Shown: positions 24,397-32,729 of the stretch, piece after piece | How the letters are laid out: the number at the start of each line of letters is the position of its first letter | How positions within the stretch are numbered: the stretch's first letter is position 1 | DNA from: Gammaproteobacteria bacterium | GTDB lineage: Bacteria > Pseudomonadota > Gammaproteobacteria > Xanthomonadales > SZUA-5 | Length of the DNA stretch: 32,729 bases | Direction: 5' to 3' | Assembly: GCA_030430155.1 (NCBI GenBank) | Contig: JAUIFV010000037.1 | Coordinates: 1-32,729 of the forward strand | Notes under the pieces: generated by a model | Told to the model about the DNA's origin: nothing | Seen by the model: only the letters and a program-made list of their open reading frames with translations | Database searches by the model: none | Translations under genes and position numbers: made by a program

Positions 24397-27255
24397 ATGT
24401 CTGACTCCACGCCATTGCCCGTTGCCCCCCGTGATTTCGCTGCCCGCCATATCGGCCCCTCGCCTGCCGAAGTGCATGAGATGCTGGAGGTGGTCGGCGC
24501 GCAGTCCATCGACGAGTTGATGGCGCAGACCATGCCGTCGTCCATCCGCACCACCAGCCCGCTGGGGGTCAATGCGGCACTCAGCGAGACCGATGCTATC
24601 GCGCGGCTGCGCCGCATCGCCGAGCGCAATCAGTGCTATACCTCGCTGATCGGCCAGGGCTATTACGGCACGCTGCTGCCGGCGGTGATCCAGCGCAACA
24701 TTCTGGAAAATCCGGCCTGGTACACGGCATACACCCCCTACCAGCCGGAAATCAGCCAGGGCCGGCTGGAAGCGCTGCTCAACTTCCAGACCATGATCTG
24801 CGAACTCACCGCGCTGGAGGTGGCCAACGCCTCCCTGCTGGACGAGGCCACCGCCGCTGCTGAAGCGATGGCGGTTGCCGAGCGCAGCGCCCGCAAGCTG
24901 CCCAAGGCTTTCTTCGTTGATCGCGATTGCCACCCGCAGACCATCGCCGTGCTGCGCACGCGCGCCGAACCATTGGGCTGGGAGGTGCTCGTTGGCGATC
25001 CGCTGACCGATCTGAATCCGACCGCCGTGTTCGGCGCGCTGTTCCAGTATCCGGGCAGCTCCGGCGAGGTGCGCGATTTCCGTCCGGCGCTGGCCAGTCT
25101 CAAGGACGCCGGCGCAATCGGCGTGATGGCAGCCGACCCGCTGGCGCTGTGCCTGCTGACTCCGCCCGGCGAACTGGGCGCGGACATCGTCATCGGTTCC
25201 ACTCAGCGCTTCGGCGTGCCGGTCGGCTACGGCGGCCCGCACGCCGGCTACATGGCCGTCCGCGACAACCTCAAGCGCGGCATTCCCGGGCGCCTGATTG
25301 GCGTCTCGGTGGACCGTCGCGGCAACAGAGCGCTGCGTCTGGCCCTGCAGACCCGCGAGCAGCACATTCGTCGCGAGAAGGCCACCAGCAACATCTGCAC
25401 TGCGCAGGTGCTGCTGGCGGTGATCGCCTCGATGTACGCGGTCTATCACGGGCCGCAGGGTCTCAAGGCCATCGCCGAAGACGTCCATCGGCGCACGGCG
25501 CGGCTGACGGCGGGCCTGAAGCAGCTGGGATTTGCCGTGGTCAATGAGCACGCCTTCGACACCCTGACCGTGAAAGCACCGGGCCGCGCCGAAGGCATCC
25601 ACGCCGCCGCTACAGCGCAGCGCATCAATCTGCGCGTGATCGATGCCGATCACGTCGGCATCAGCCTGGACGAGTGCACCACGCCGGCCATCGTCGAGGC
25701 GGTCTGGCGGGCCTTTGGCGGCAGCTTGAGCTACGCCCAGATCGAGCCCACAGCCGGTCTGCTCCCCGCCGCGCTACGCCGCCAAGGCCAGTGCCTGCAG
25801 CACCCGGTGTTCGACTGCCATCATTCGGAGACCGAGCTCCTGCGCTACATGCGCAAGCTGGCCGACCGCGACCTGGCTCTGGATCGGGCGATGATCCCCC
25901 TGGGCTCGTGCACCATGAAGCTCAACGCCACCGCCGAGATGATTCCGATCACCTGGCCGGAATTTGCCACCCTGCACCCCTTCGCCCCGCCGGCGCAGGC
26001 CAGGGGCTATCAGCAGCTGTTCGAGGAGCTGTCCCAGGCGCTGATTGAGATCACCGGCTATGACGCCATCTCGCTGCAGCCCAACTCCGGCGCGCAGGGC
26101 GAGTACGCGGGCCTGTTGGCCATCCGCGGCTATCACCAGCAGCGCGGCGATGACCAGCGCACGGTGTGTCTGATCCCATCCTCGGCGCACGGCACCAATC
26201 CCGCCTCGGCTCAGATGGTCGGCATGAGCGTGGTCATCGTCGACTGCGACAGCAAGGGCAACGTCGACGTCGCCGACCTGCGCGCCAAGGCAGAGAAGCA
26301 CAGCGCACAGCTGGCCGCGCTGATGGTGACCTACCCCTCCACCCACGGCGTCTTCGAGGAACAGATCCGCGAGATCTGTCAGATCGTCCACGACCACGGC
26401 GGCCAAGTCTATCTGGATGGCGCCAACATGAACGCCCAGGTTGGCCTTTCGCGGCCGGGCGACTACGGCGCCGACGTCAGTCATCTGAATCTGCACAAGA
26501 CCTTTTGCATTCCGCACGGCGGCGGCGGCCCTGGCATGGGCCCGATCGGGGTCAAGGCGCATCTGGCGCCCTTCCTTCCCGGCCACCCGTTCCTGGACAA
26601 GGGCGAATCAGCGGTCGGTCCGGTGTCGGCGGCGCCCTATGGCTCGGCCTCGATCCTGCCGATCAGCCACGCCTACATCCTGCTGATGGGACCGGACGGA
26701 CTGCGCCACGCCACCGAGGTGGCAATCCTCAATGCCAACTACGTCGCCAAGCGCCTGGAAGCGCACTTCCCGGTGCTCTACAAGAATCACAATGGCCGCG
26801 TCGCCCACGAATGCATCATCGATCCGCGCAGCTTCAAAGACAGCGTCGGGGTGAGCGTGGACGACATCGCCAAGCGGCTGATCGACTACGGCTTCCATGC
26901 TCCGACGATGAGCTTCCCGGTCGCCGGCACGCTGATGATCGAACCCACCGAGTCCGAAGCCAAGATCGAGCTCGATCGTTTCTGCGACGCGATGATCCAG
27001 ATCCGCCAGGAGATTGCCGAGATCGAGTCCGGCCGCTACGACGCCGAGCATTCGCCGCTGCGCTATGCGCCACATACGGTCGAAGATCTGGCCGACGAGG
27101 CCTGGGATCGCCCCTACAGTCGCCGCGAAGGCGTGTTCCCGCACAGCGTCGCTGCGCTGGACAAGTACTGGGCGCCGGTGGCCCGGGTCGACAATGCCTA
27201 CGGCGACCGCAACCTGATCTGCACCTGCCCACCGTTGGAGGATTACCAGGGCTGA
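24397..27255 (+). CDS. gcvP: Glycine dehydrogenase (decarboxylating), P-protein of the glycine cleavage system
   Basis: PLP enzyme that decarboxylates glycine and passes the aminomethyl group to the lipoyl arm of GcvH. The single-chain form has 952 residues (E. coli 957). The N-terminal half carries [37 protein letters not shown] and [20 protein letters not shown]. The C-terminal half carries [30 protein letters not shown] and the PLP lysine in [20 protein letters not shown] (Lys701). ATG 24397 has AAGGAC seven bases upstream and follows the riboswitch. The open frame running back to 24079 crosses the riboswitch and is rejected. gcvT and gcvH are not adjacent in this window. Confidence 0.98.
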   Translation: MSDSTPLPVAPRDFAARHIGPSPAEVHEMLEVVGAQSIDELMAQTMPSSIRTTSPLGVNAALSETDAIARLRRIAERNQCYTSLIGQGYYGTLLPAVIQRNILENPAWYTAYTPYQPEISQGRLEALLNFQTMICELTALEVANASLLDEATAAAEAMAVAERSARKLPKAFFVDRDCHPQTIAVLRTRAEPLGWEVLVGDPLTDLNPTAVFGALFQYPGSSGEVRDFRPALASLKDAGAIGVMAADPLALCLLTPPGELGADIVIGSTQRFGVPVGYGGPHAGYMAVRDNLKRGIPGRLIGVSVDRRGNRALRLALQTREQHIRREKATSNICTAQVLLAVIASMYAVYHGPQGLKAIAEDVHRRTARLTAGLKQLGFAVVNEHAFDTLTVKAPGRAEGIHAAATAQRINLRVIDADHVGISLDECTTPAIVEAVWRAFGGSLSYAQIEPTAGLLPAALRRQGQCLQHPVFDCHHSETELLRYMRKLADRDLALDRAMIPLGSCTMKLNATAEMIPITWPEFATLHPFAPPAQARGYQQLFEELSQALIEITGYDAISLQPNSGAQGEYAGLLAIRGYHQQRGDDQRTVCLIPSSAHGTNPASAQMVGMSVVIVDCDSKGNVDVADLRAKAEKHSAQLAALMVTYPSTHGVFEEQIREICQIVHDHGGQVYLDGANMNAQVGLSRPGDYGADVSHLNLHKTFCIPHGGGGPGMGPIGVKAHLAPFLPGHPFLDKGESAVGPVSAAPYGSASILPISHAYILLMGPDGLRHATEVAILNANYVAKRLEAHFPVLYKNHNGRVAHECIIDPRSFKDSVGVSVDDIAKRLIDYGFHAPTMSFPVAGTLMIEPTESEAKIELDRFCDAMIQIRQEIAEIESGRYDAEHSPLRYAPHTVEDLADEAWDRPYSRREGVFPHSVAALDKYWAPVARVDNAYGDRNLICTCPPLEDYQG

Positions 27256-27302
27256 GGTCAGTGCCACCGCACAGCTTGAGGCATTCGCAATAGCCGCTCT
27301 TG

Positions 27303-27400
27303 TGTAGGAGCCTGCCTGCAGGCGATTCGCAACGGTTCGCATTGATAGCAATCACCAGCCGTGCCGCCAGATCCGAATCGCGAGCAGGCTGGCTGCTACA
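27303..27400. repeat. REP-like inverted pair downstream of gcvP
   Basis: Arms 27303-27328 (beginning TGTAGGAGCCTGCCTGC) and 27375-27400 (ending GGCTGGCTGCTACA) are complementary at 22 of 26 positions and are separated by 46 bp. TGTAGGAGC ends are typical of REP/BIME elements in Pseudomonas and Xanthomonas. A related half lies at 30285-30298. No RAYT transposase is in the window. Confidence 0.75.
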
Positions 27401-27520
27401 GAAGGACGCGAGCCGAACTGATTGGAAAAGATTCCCACAGGCGCAACCGTCGGCACGCATCGCCCGGCGTTGGGGCGTTACACTGACCGTTGACGTCGGT
27501 GGCGAGCAGATCGAAGGCCC

Positions 27521-28228
27521 ATGCGTTCGGAGGTCGTACGGCTCTTTCAAACCCTGGACCATCGCTGCGGGTATTTTCCCGACCGGCTGGCGCGCAATCT
27601 GGTCATTGATCCGCTGGCGCCGAATCTGGCTGGGGTCTACGACCACGCGCTGGCGCGCGGCTTCCGCCGCGCCGGTGGACACGTCTACCGTCCGCACTGC
27701 CGCGGCTGCCAGGCCTGCGTGCCCTGCCGGATCAAGATCGCCGACTTTCGTGCCTCGCGCGCGCAGCGCCGGGTGGCCAAGCGCAATGCGGATCTGCACG
27801 TGCGCTGGCGCCGGGCCAGCTTCAGTCCGACTCATTTCGCCCTCTACCAGCGCTACATCGCCGAGCGCCATCCCGGCGGCGGCATGGACAACCCACAGCC
27901 GGATGACTACTCCCGCTTCCTGCTCAGCCCGTGGTCGCGCACCCACTATCTGGAGCTGTGGCTTGATCGCTCACTGGTCGGCGTTGCGGTGACCGATATC
28001 GGGCCGCGCGGGCTGTCGGCCGTCTACACCTTCTTCGAACCCGAACTGGCCGAGCGCAGCCTCGGCACCTACGCCATCCTGCGTCAGATCCAGGCCTGCC
28101 GGGAGCGGGGTCTGGAGCACCTTTATCTCGGCTATTGGATCGCCGAGCACCCGAAGATGGAGTACAAGGCCAGCTTCAGACCGCTGGAGATCCTGGTCGA
28201 CGGCCAGTGGCAGGCGCGCCCGGTTTGA
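27521..28228 (+). CDS. bpt: Aspartate/glutamate leucyltransferase (Bpt), N-end rule aminoacyl-tRNA-protein transferase
   Basis: Transfers Leu from Leu-tRNA to proteins with N-terminal Asp or Glu, marking them for ClpAP through ClpS. The 235-residue product has the family hallmarks: an early CGYFPDRLARN, a four-Cys cluster YRPHCRGCQACVPCRI (Cys60, 63, 66, 69), LYQRYIAERHPGGGM, and the C-terminal acyltransferase block SLGTYAILRQI with LYLGYWIAEHPKMEYK. The length and Cys spacing fit Bpt rather than the longer eukaryotic ATE1. ATG 27521 has GAAGG about seven bases upstream. The stop codon overlaps the probable TTG start of the potassium channel. Confidence 0.94.
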   Translation: MRSEVVRLFQTLDHRCGYFPDRLARNLVIDPLAPNLAGVYDHALARGFRRAGGHVYRPHCRGCQACVPCRIKIADFRASRAQRRVAKRNADLHVRWRRASFSPTHFALYQRYIAERHPGGGMDNPQPDDYSRFLLSPWSRTHYLELWLDRSLVGVAVTDIGPRGLSAVYTFFEPELAERSLGTYAILRQIQACRERGLEHLYLGYWIAEHPKMEYKASFRPLEILVDGQWQARPV

Positions 28229-29256
28229 AGCAGCGCAAGCCTCCGCGACGGCGGCTGTTCCTGCGGCCCAAGTTCAGCCCCGAACAAACGCTGGCACTGC
28301 GCGCGCTGATCGTGTTCGCGCTGCTGGCCCTGGTCCTGGCTGCGTTCTGGTTTGATCGAGAGGCACTCCGCGACGGACTGGACGGCGAGGTTTCATTCAC
28401 CGATCTGCTCTACTTCACCATGGTCACGGTGACCACGGTGGGCTACGGCGACATCGTCCCGGTCGGCGACACCGCACGTCTGATCGACGCATTCCTAGTC
28501 ACTCCGGTGCGCCTGCTGGTGTGGTTCATCTTCCTCGGCACCGCCTATCAGTTCGTGGTGCAGCGAATCCTTGAGGACCTACGCATGAAACGACTGCAGA
28601 ACGAGCTGACCGGCCATGTGCTGCTGTGCGGCTACGGTCATGCCGGCCGGGTCGCCGCCGCCGAACTGATCGACAAAGGCACGCCGCCGGAACAGCTGGT
28701 AGTGATCGATCCGGTGCAATCGCGCGTGGAGGAGGCCGCCGAGATGGGCATGGTCGGGGTCTGCGGCGACGCCACCCATGAAAGCCTGTTGCGCGATTTG
28801 CAATGCCACAAAGCAGCCAGCGCGGTCCTTTGTCTTCCGCGCGACGACACCGCCCTACTCTGTCTGCTGACCCTGCGCTTCATGGCCAAGGATCTGAAGA
28901 TCATCGCCATGGTCCGCGAGGAGGAAAACGTCAAGCTGGTGCGCCGCTCCGGGGCCCATCTGGTGGTAGCCCCGTCGCGGGTCAGCGGTCAACTGGTCGC
29001 CGACGCCGTGCACGGCCGCTTCCTGGCGCCCTTCCTGCTCGATCTGATCTCCACCCGTGGTCGATTCAAGCTAACCGAAGTTCATGCCGACGACGACTGG
29101 ATAGGCAAGAAGATGAACGGCTGCGGGGCGCGGCTAATAATCGGCCTGGAGCGCAACGGTCGAACCATCGGCTTTTGGGACAATCCCGATGAGCTCATCC
29201 TGGCCGGCGATCTGCTGCTGGTGATTGAGCGTAACCCCTCGGCGGGGGAAACCTAG
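28225..29256 (+). CDS. Potassium channel protein with RCK (TrkA-N) domain
   Basis: The protein has 343 residues if started at TTG 28225, which overlaps the bpt stop (TTGA). TM1 (about 24-43, ALRALIVFALLALVLAAFWF), the pore helix with selectivity filter TMVTVTTVGYGDIVP (65-79) and TM2 (about 88-110) are followed by a Rossmann-type RCK domain with VLLCGYGHAGRVAAAELID (132-150) and VVIDPVQSRVEEA. A second RCK_C-like region includes the segment GFWDNPDELILAGDLLLVIE. Such proteins form tetrameric potassium channels gated by nucleotide or ion binding. The open frame extends upstream into bpt, but that part is out of frame with any recognisable sequence. No ATG is suitable before the first membrane segment. 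Confidence 0.9.
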   Translation: MKQRKPPRRRLFLRPKFSPEQTLALRALIVFALLALVLAAFWFDREALRDGLDGEVSFTDLLYFTMVTVTTVGYGDIVPVGDTARLIDAFLVTPVRLLVWFIFLGTAYQFVVQRILEDLRMKRLQNELTGHVLLCGYGHAGRVAAAELIDKGTPPEQLVVIDPVQSRVEEAAEMGMVGVCGDATHESLLRDLQCHKAASAVLCLPRDDTALLCLLTLRFMAKDLKIIAMVREEENVKLVRRSGAHLVVAPSRVSGQLVADAVHGRFLAPFLLDLISTRGRFKLTEVHADDDWIGKKMNGCGARLIIGLERNGRTIGFWDNPDELILAGDLLLVIERNPSAGET

Positions 29257-29306
29257 CCGCCGGGCCGCGCCCGCAAACCGTCGTACAGTTTCGGCCGCCT
29301 GCACTT

Positions 29307-29317
29307 GAGGGCCCAGG
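29307..29317. repeat. Possible remnant of the CCCTGGG heptamer repeat
   Basis: A single GGGCCCAGG unit lies in the 94-bp gap between the convergent potassium channel gene and the secreted-protein gene. It may be a decayed copy or chance. Confidence 0.3.
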
Positions 29318-29350
29318 AAGACAGCACCTGAGAATCCAGGCTAGCGAGAA

Positions 29351-29893
29351 CTACGGCTCGAATCCATCGACCATGATCGGCGGCTCGGGAGGTGGACAGA
29401 AGTCCTCCCGGTACACATTCACCCTTAGCTCAATAATCGGCGTCTGCTCGTTGCCGCAGGTATGCCTCCACTTCATTACCCACTGACGGTCGAACGTGCT
29501 GTAGTCACCTTCGAACCGCGGATACTCGAAAAGGCCGCATGAACCGGGAGGAAAATTCGGGTAAGTGGGAACAGGCCCACTCGGCCCGTAGCAGCTCTCG
29601 ATAACCAACGCCAAGCCGCTCAGGGAGTTCCACGAATTGGGGTCTGAAGGATCGGATTGCCCAAAGCTACCCTCTTCGGTAATCCACCCCTGGCGCAGCC
29701 CCGGAGGAGAGGGAAGCAGTTCCCGAACACATCCTGTGGGTGGTCCTGGCTCGTCGAGCCAGACTTCAAAGGTCGTGTAGAGCGGGATCGGCGTCACGCT
29801 GCAGGTGGGCGGATCGCCCGCTTGCGCAGCGCTGGACATCAAGCCGAGGAGGCAACCCGCCGTCAGCGCCCGCATGTTGGGGGAGGCGAACAT
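29351..29893 (-). CDS. Secreted protein of unknown function with C-terminal DGFEP
   Basis: A 180-residue protein. ATG 29893 has a GAGG nine bases upstream; upstream frame to 29941 and a second Met at 29875 are alternatives. The signal peptide is MRALTAGCLLGLMSSAAQAG. The mature part is rich in Pro, Gly and Trp and contains paired cysteines (TCSVTP, GCVREL, ESCYGP, GSCGLFEY, HTCGNE, DFCPPPEPP), suggesting disulfide bonds outside the cytoplasm. The chain ends IMVDGFEP. I recall F.DGFE endings on many secreted proteins of Rhodanobacteraceae-like bacteria. No family is recognised. It is convergent with the potassium channel gene. Confidence 0.78.
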   Translation of the reverse strand: MFASPNMRALTAGCLLGLMSSAAQAGDPPTCSVTPIPLYTTFEVWLDEPGPPTGCVRELLPSPPGLRQGWITEEGSFGQSDPSDPNSWNSLSGLALVIESCYGPSGPVPTYPNFPPGSCGLFEYPRFEGDYSTFDRQWVMKWRHTCGNEQTPIIELRVNVYREDFCPPPEPPIMVDGFEP

Positions 29894-30019
29894 GCTATGA
29901 ATCCTCGCTAGTCGCGCAGCAATACCCCTAGTAACTCCCATTTAGCTCTGAAAATCAAGGACTTTAATCACATTGTTGAGGAATCGCTCACATTTGCAAG
30001 CGACAAATCAACGGGATAG

Positions 30020-30298
30020 GCCGGACCTCAGGGTCCGGCACCGCTGACCACCACCGAAGTCGACGGCTACGGAACCGTATTCGCGCATCAGCGAGTCTTC
30101 GGCGTAGGCGATTGCATATATTGCCTACGCGCGCCCTCACACCCGACCGGCCCGAATCGGCCGGATCGCATCGACGCGCCCATACGAGGCATCCGATCGC
30201 TTGCAAGCGAGCTCCCACACGTAACGGCGATGCCGCGACGTTTCGCCGCTGGGCCCTGAGCCCTTTGCCCTGGGCCCTTGCACCAGGAGCAGGCTCCT
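30020..30298. repeat. Cluster of hairpins and REP-like elements in a 429-bp intergenic region
   Basis: The region 29894-30322 has no supported gene. It holds a series of stem-loops: GCCGGACC/GGTCCGGC (30020-30039), GTAGGC/GCCTAC around an AT-rich loop (30104-30128), the perfect palindrome TCGCTTGCAAGCGA (30197-30210), the heptamer repeat copy 6 (30249-30279) and AGGAGC/GCTCCT (30285-30298), which shares GCAGGCTCCTAC with the REP-like pair at 27303. It lies upstream of the secreted-protein gene and downstream of the aminotransferase gene. Confidence 0.75.
30249..30279. repeat. CCCTGGG heptamer repeat, copy 6
   Basis: Four units (CCCTGGG, CCCTGAG, CCCTTTG variants) lie 44 bp beyond the stop of the aminotransferase gene, which reads on the minus strand. 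The orientation is the same as copies 1 and 2 (plus strand). Confidence 0.85.
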
Positions 30299-30322
30299 AC
30301 CGAACGCCGCAGCAGCGATGCA

Positions 30323-31438
30323 TTAACGCCCCAGCACTGCCGTCAGCGCCATCACGCAGCGATCGACCTTCTCTGGTCGGCTGCTTTCGCCCATCAGACC
30401 GATACGCCATACCTTGCCAGCCAGACTACCCAAGCCGGCACCGATCTCGATCTGGTGCTCGCCCAGCATCCGCTTGCGAACCCCAGCCTCATCCACACCC
30501 TCAGGAACCACCACGGTGTTGAGCTGCGGCAGCCGATAGCGCTCTTCGACCAGCAGTTCCAAGCCGATGCCCTGCAGCCCGTCCCGCAGCCGGACGTGAT
30601 TGGCCTGGTGCCGCGCCCAGGCCTGCTCCAGGCCCTCTTCCTGCAGCGCTACCAGCGACTCATGCAAGCCGTAAAGCGCGTTCACCGGCGCGGTGTGGTG
30701 ATAGCTGCGCGCGCCCTCACCTTCCCAGTAATTCATCACCAGGCTCAGGTCCAGAAACCAGCTCTGCACCGGCGACTTGCGTGCCTTCAGCGTATCCACC
30801 GCCCGCGCGCTGAAGCTGATCGGCGACAGCCCAGGCGGCGCGGACAGGCACTTCTGCGAACCGGAATACAGCGCGTCGATGCCCCACTGATCGACCTCCA
30901 GCGGGATGCCGCCCAGGCTGGTCACCGCGTCGACGATGGTCAAGGCGTCGAACTCCCGCGCCAGCGCGCACAGCGCCTGGGCGTCGGACTCCACACCGGT
31001 GGAGGTCTCTGCGTGCACAAAGGCCAGCGCCTTGACACCGCTGTTAGCGGCGAACGCCGCGCGCACCTTGTCCAAATCCACCGGCTTGCCCCACGGATCC
31101 TCGACCAGGATGGCTTCGGCGCCAATCCGCCGCACGTTCTCCGCCATCCGCCCGCCAAACACGCCGTTGATGCAGACGATGACCTTGTCGCCCGGCTCCA
31201 GCAAGTTCACAAAGCAGGTCTCCATCCCTGCCGAGCCGGGCGCCGAGACCGGTACGGTCAACGGGTTCTCGGTGCGAAAGGCGTAGCGCAGCAGGCCCTT
31301 CAAATCGTCCATCATCGCCACGAAGGCCGGATCGAGGTGGCCGATGGTGGGACGGGCCAGTGCCTGCAGCACGCGCGGCGCAACGTCGGACGGGCCAGGC
31401 CCCATCAGCAATCGGGAAGGCGGATTGAAACTGGGCAT
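30323..31438 (-). CDS. Alanine-glyoxylate / serine-type aminotransferase (class V, PLP)
   Basis: The 371-residue product belongs to class V PLP aminotransferases and resembles alanine-glyoxylate aminotransferase. It shows the N-terminal LLMGPGPSDVAPRVLQAL and TIGHLDP, the GSAGMET cofactor loop (68-74), the Asp of IVDAVTSLGG (Asp170), and the PLP-binding Lys in SGSQKCLSAPPGLSP (Lys196). The C-terminal KVWRIGLMGESSRPE is family-typical. Members make glycine from glyoxylate with alanine or serine as donor; serine-pyruvate activity is the alternative. ATG 31438 has AAGGAG seven bases upstream; an upstream in-frame Met at 31456 is rejected. Glycine production next to gcvP is a thematic link. Confidence 0.92.
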   Translation of the reverse strand: MPSFNPPSRLLMGPGPSDVAPRVLQALARPTIGHLDPAFVAMMDDLKGLLRYAFRTENPLTVPVSAPGSAGMETCFVNLLEPGDKVIVCINGVFGGRMAENVRRIGAEAILVEDPWGKPVDLDKVRAAFAANSGVKALAFVHAETSTGVESDAQALCALAREFDALTIVDAVTSLGGIPLEVDQWGIDALYSGSQKCLSAPPGLSPISFSARAVDTLKARKSPVQSWFLDLSLVMNYWEGEGARSYHHTAPVNALYGLHESLVALQEEGLEQAWARHQANHVRLRDGLQGIGLELLVEERYRLPQLNTVVVPEGVDEAGVRKRMLGEHQIEIGAGLGSLAGKVWRIGLMGESSRPEKVDRCVMALTAVLGR

Positions 31439-31753
31439 GGATACTCCTTGTTGCAATGCAGCAGAAAGTCGGACGCTAGCCTAGACTGATTCCGTGGACC
31501 GCGTCCAACCGTCCTGCGACCGCCAAAACCCAAGCTGAACGTCCCCGTTCAGCAGGCGGTTCCAACCCCGAAATCAGATTGCATGCTTTACAAAAGTGTG
31601 CTGGGAATCACGCAGACTTCACAGTACACTGCTGCGTTGAGCGCCGCCGTCGGCGCTTCCCACACCATCCCGCAGCTCCATGGCGATTGTGCCTCGGCGC
31701 AACCGCGACCCAGATGTACGTGGTCCTGCCTCCTACTGACACGGAGTTCCCCA
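31439..31753. other. Intergenic region between divergent aminotransferase and BNR-protein genes
   Basis: The 315 bp between two divergent start codons hold no supported gene. An AT-richer patch near 31575-31630 contains TTTACA (31587-31592), but no well-spaced -10 box follows. Promoters for both genes must lie here, and none is convincing by eye. Confidence 0.5.
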
Positions 31754-32729
31754 ATGTCATTGAGTCGTCAAAAGAGCCGGTCGATGCCCGGTTTGGCGTT
31801 TGCACTGTTACTCGGCGCATTCTTTCAACCTGCTTTCGGCCAGGACGCGGCAATCGATGCCAGCCGCGGCGTCGATGACGGCGTGGACTATGCCGCATTG
31901 ACCAAATTCGGCCCCTGGGATGACCGCAACTACGATCTGACCGCTGCTGACGTCGCACTGCTGCCTGAGAACGACCGATATCTGCAAGGCGTACCCGCGT
32001 TCTTCAAGATCCAAAAGCGCAAGGAGATGGCGGCACAGGGCTTTCCGCTAGATCGCCACTATCCCCGCGAGACCGACAAAGAATTTCAGTTTCGCTACGG
32101 CGGCCTGCTGATCAACGGCGAACTGCATCGCAAGGGCCTGGGTATCTACACCCACCCGGATCCGAAGAACCCACCGCCCAAGCTGCAGTTGGCCACCGAA
32201 CCGCAACCAAAAGCGGTTCCAATTGAAGGCGAAGGCCCGTTTGACGGCACCGCAAGCAACAACGAAACCACCATCGAATTCAATCCGGCCAATCCGAATC
32301 AGGTCGTTGCTGGATCCAATGGCAGCGGTGGCCAGCGACACTCCTATTCTTCCGACGGGGGCGCCACCTGGATGAGCGCGGGCGCGCTACCTAGTTCCTG
32401 CTGTGACCCGGCGATGGATTGGGCACCTGACGGCTCAGTCGTCTACACCGCGACCCTGGGCAACGCGACTGGCGGCGGCGGTGGGTTCAACACCGAGATT
32501 TACTGGTCGACCAACGCCGGTCAGACCTGGCAAGGTCCGGTGAGCGTTTCCACTGGTAGTTCCGACAAGGAATTCATCCACGTCGACCGCGCCCCTGGCT
32601 CGCCACACCTGGGCCAACTCTACGCCACCTGGCATCAGGGCAACGTCATGCAGTTTGCCCGCTGCAACTACAACAACGGCACCAACATGCTGGACTGCGA
32701 TCCGACCCAGTCCTTTGGTTCCGAAGAGC
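31754..32729 (+). CDS. Secreted BNR/Asp-box repeat protein, sialidase-like beta-propeller (partial)
   Basis: Open from ATG 31754 (GGAG seven bases upstream) to the window end: 325 residues, C-terminus missing. A signal peptide (LAFALLLGAFFQPAFGQ, residues 14-30) is followed by about 130 residues of unassigned sequence, then a region with two Asp-box motifs of the S-x-D/N-x-G-x-T-W type: SSDGGATW (199-206) and STNAGQTW (252-259). These mark bladed beta-propellers of sialidases and related exported proteins. TIEFNPANPNQVVAGSNG is typical of that region. Without the catalytic Arg triad and the C-terminus, enzyme activity cannot be claimed; a surface-binding or peptidase-associated propeller is equally likely. 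Confidence 0.85.
   Translation, partial: MSLSRQKSRSMPGLAFALLLGAFFQPAFGQDAAIDASRGVDDGVDYAALTKFGPWDDRNYDLTAADVALLPENDRYLQGVPAFFKIQKRKEMAAQGFPLDRHYPRETDKEFQFRYGGLLINGELHRKGLGIYTHPDPKNPPPKLQLATEPQPKAVPIEGEGPFDGTASNNETTIEFNPANPNQVVAGSNGSGGQRHSYSSDGGATWMSAGALPSSCCDPAMDWAPDGSVVYTATLGNATGGGGGFNTEIYWSTNAGQTWQGPVSVSTGSSDKEFIHVDRAPGSPHLGQLYATWHQGNVMQFARCNYNNGTNMLDCDPTQSFGSEE

Noticed and set aside
24289-25653. Minus-strand open frame of 454 codons opposite gcvP
   Set aside because: It is antisense to conserved gcvP sequence and shows no motif.
30278-31489. Plus-strand open frame of 403 codons opposite the aminotransferase
   Set aside because: The minus strand has all class V aminotransferase motifs and a good ribosome-binding site. 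The opposite frame is a shadow.

Overview
The window looks like ordinary chromosome from a GC-rich gammaproteobacterium, most likely of the Xanthomonadales/Lysobacterales (a Rhodanobacteraceae-like lineage is my guess). The reasons are the gammaproteobacterial glnS, priA, rlmC, prmB and bpt; a sigma-70 / DUF3619-like / DUF3106 operon; a TPR-tailed Ser/Thr kinase; a secreted protein ending in DGFEP; and many dispersed palindromic repeats. No rRNA, tRNA, CRISPR array, prophage or transposase gene was seen. This placement rests on recalled family distributions, not on a search.

Layout. 1-2379 (-): membrane Ser/Thr kinase with a TPR-type tail, cut by the window edge. 2524-4750 (+): glnS plus a tightly linked small protein. 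4839-7677 (-): DUF1993-like protein and PriA. 7678-8155: AT-richer spacer with DnaA-box-like sites. 8156-9990 (+): sigma factor, membrane protein, small exported protein and DUF3106 protein, all overlapping. 10252-13849 (+): Baeyer-Villiger-type monooxygenase, acetoacetate decarboxylase-like protein (interrupted in frame by a 180-bp repeat) and a CaiB-type CoA transferase. 13996-16764 (-): SRPBCC protein, fatty acid desaturase and FAD monooxygenase, overlapping. 16920-18659 (-): trimeric autotransporter with its own terminator. 18896-22274 (+): TIGR03862-type flavoprotein, RlmC and PrmB, each overlapping the next. 22392-23987 (-): TetR regulator and alpha/beta hydrolase. 24098-27255 (+): tandem glycine riboswitch and gcvP. 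27521-29256 (+): Bpt aminoacyl-tRNA-protein transferase and a potassium channel. 29351-29893 (-): secreted protein of unknown function. 30323-31438 (-): alanine-glyoxylate aminotransferase. 31754-end (+): secreted BNR/Asp-box protein, partial.

How the genes work together. Translation and ribosome modification recur (GlnRS, RlmC, PrmB, Bpt). Glycine metabolism is represented by riboswitch-controlled GcvP and an aminotransferase that makes glycine from glyoxylate 3 kb away. Two compact oxidative clusters (monooxygenase/decarboxylase-like/CoA transferase, and SRPBCC/desaturase/FAD monooxygenase) have no assignable substrate and are the best candidates for undescribed metabolism.

The most unusual DNA-level features are (i) a 180-bp element with 24-bp terminal inverted repeats inside the decarboxylase-like gene, which keeps the frame, with an inverted 80-bp relative 2.1 kb away; (ii) a CCCTGGG heptamer repeat family found only at gene boundaries; (iii) DnaA-box-like sites next to priA; and (iv) an autotransporter built of 98-residue super-repeats. 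I did not find a clear new defence or mobile system.
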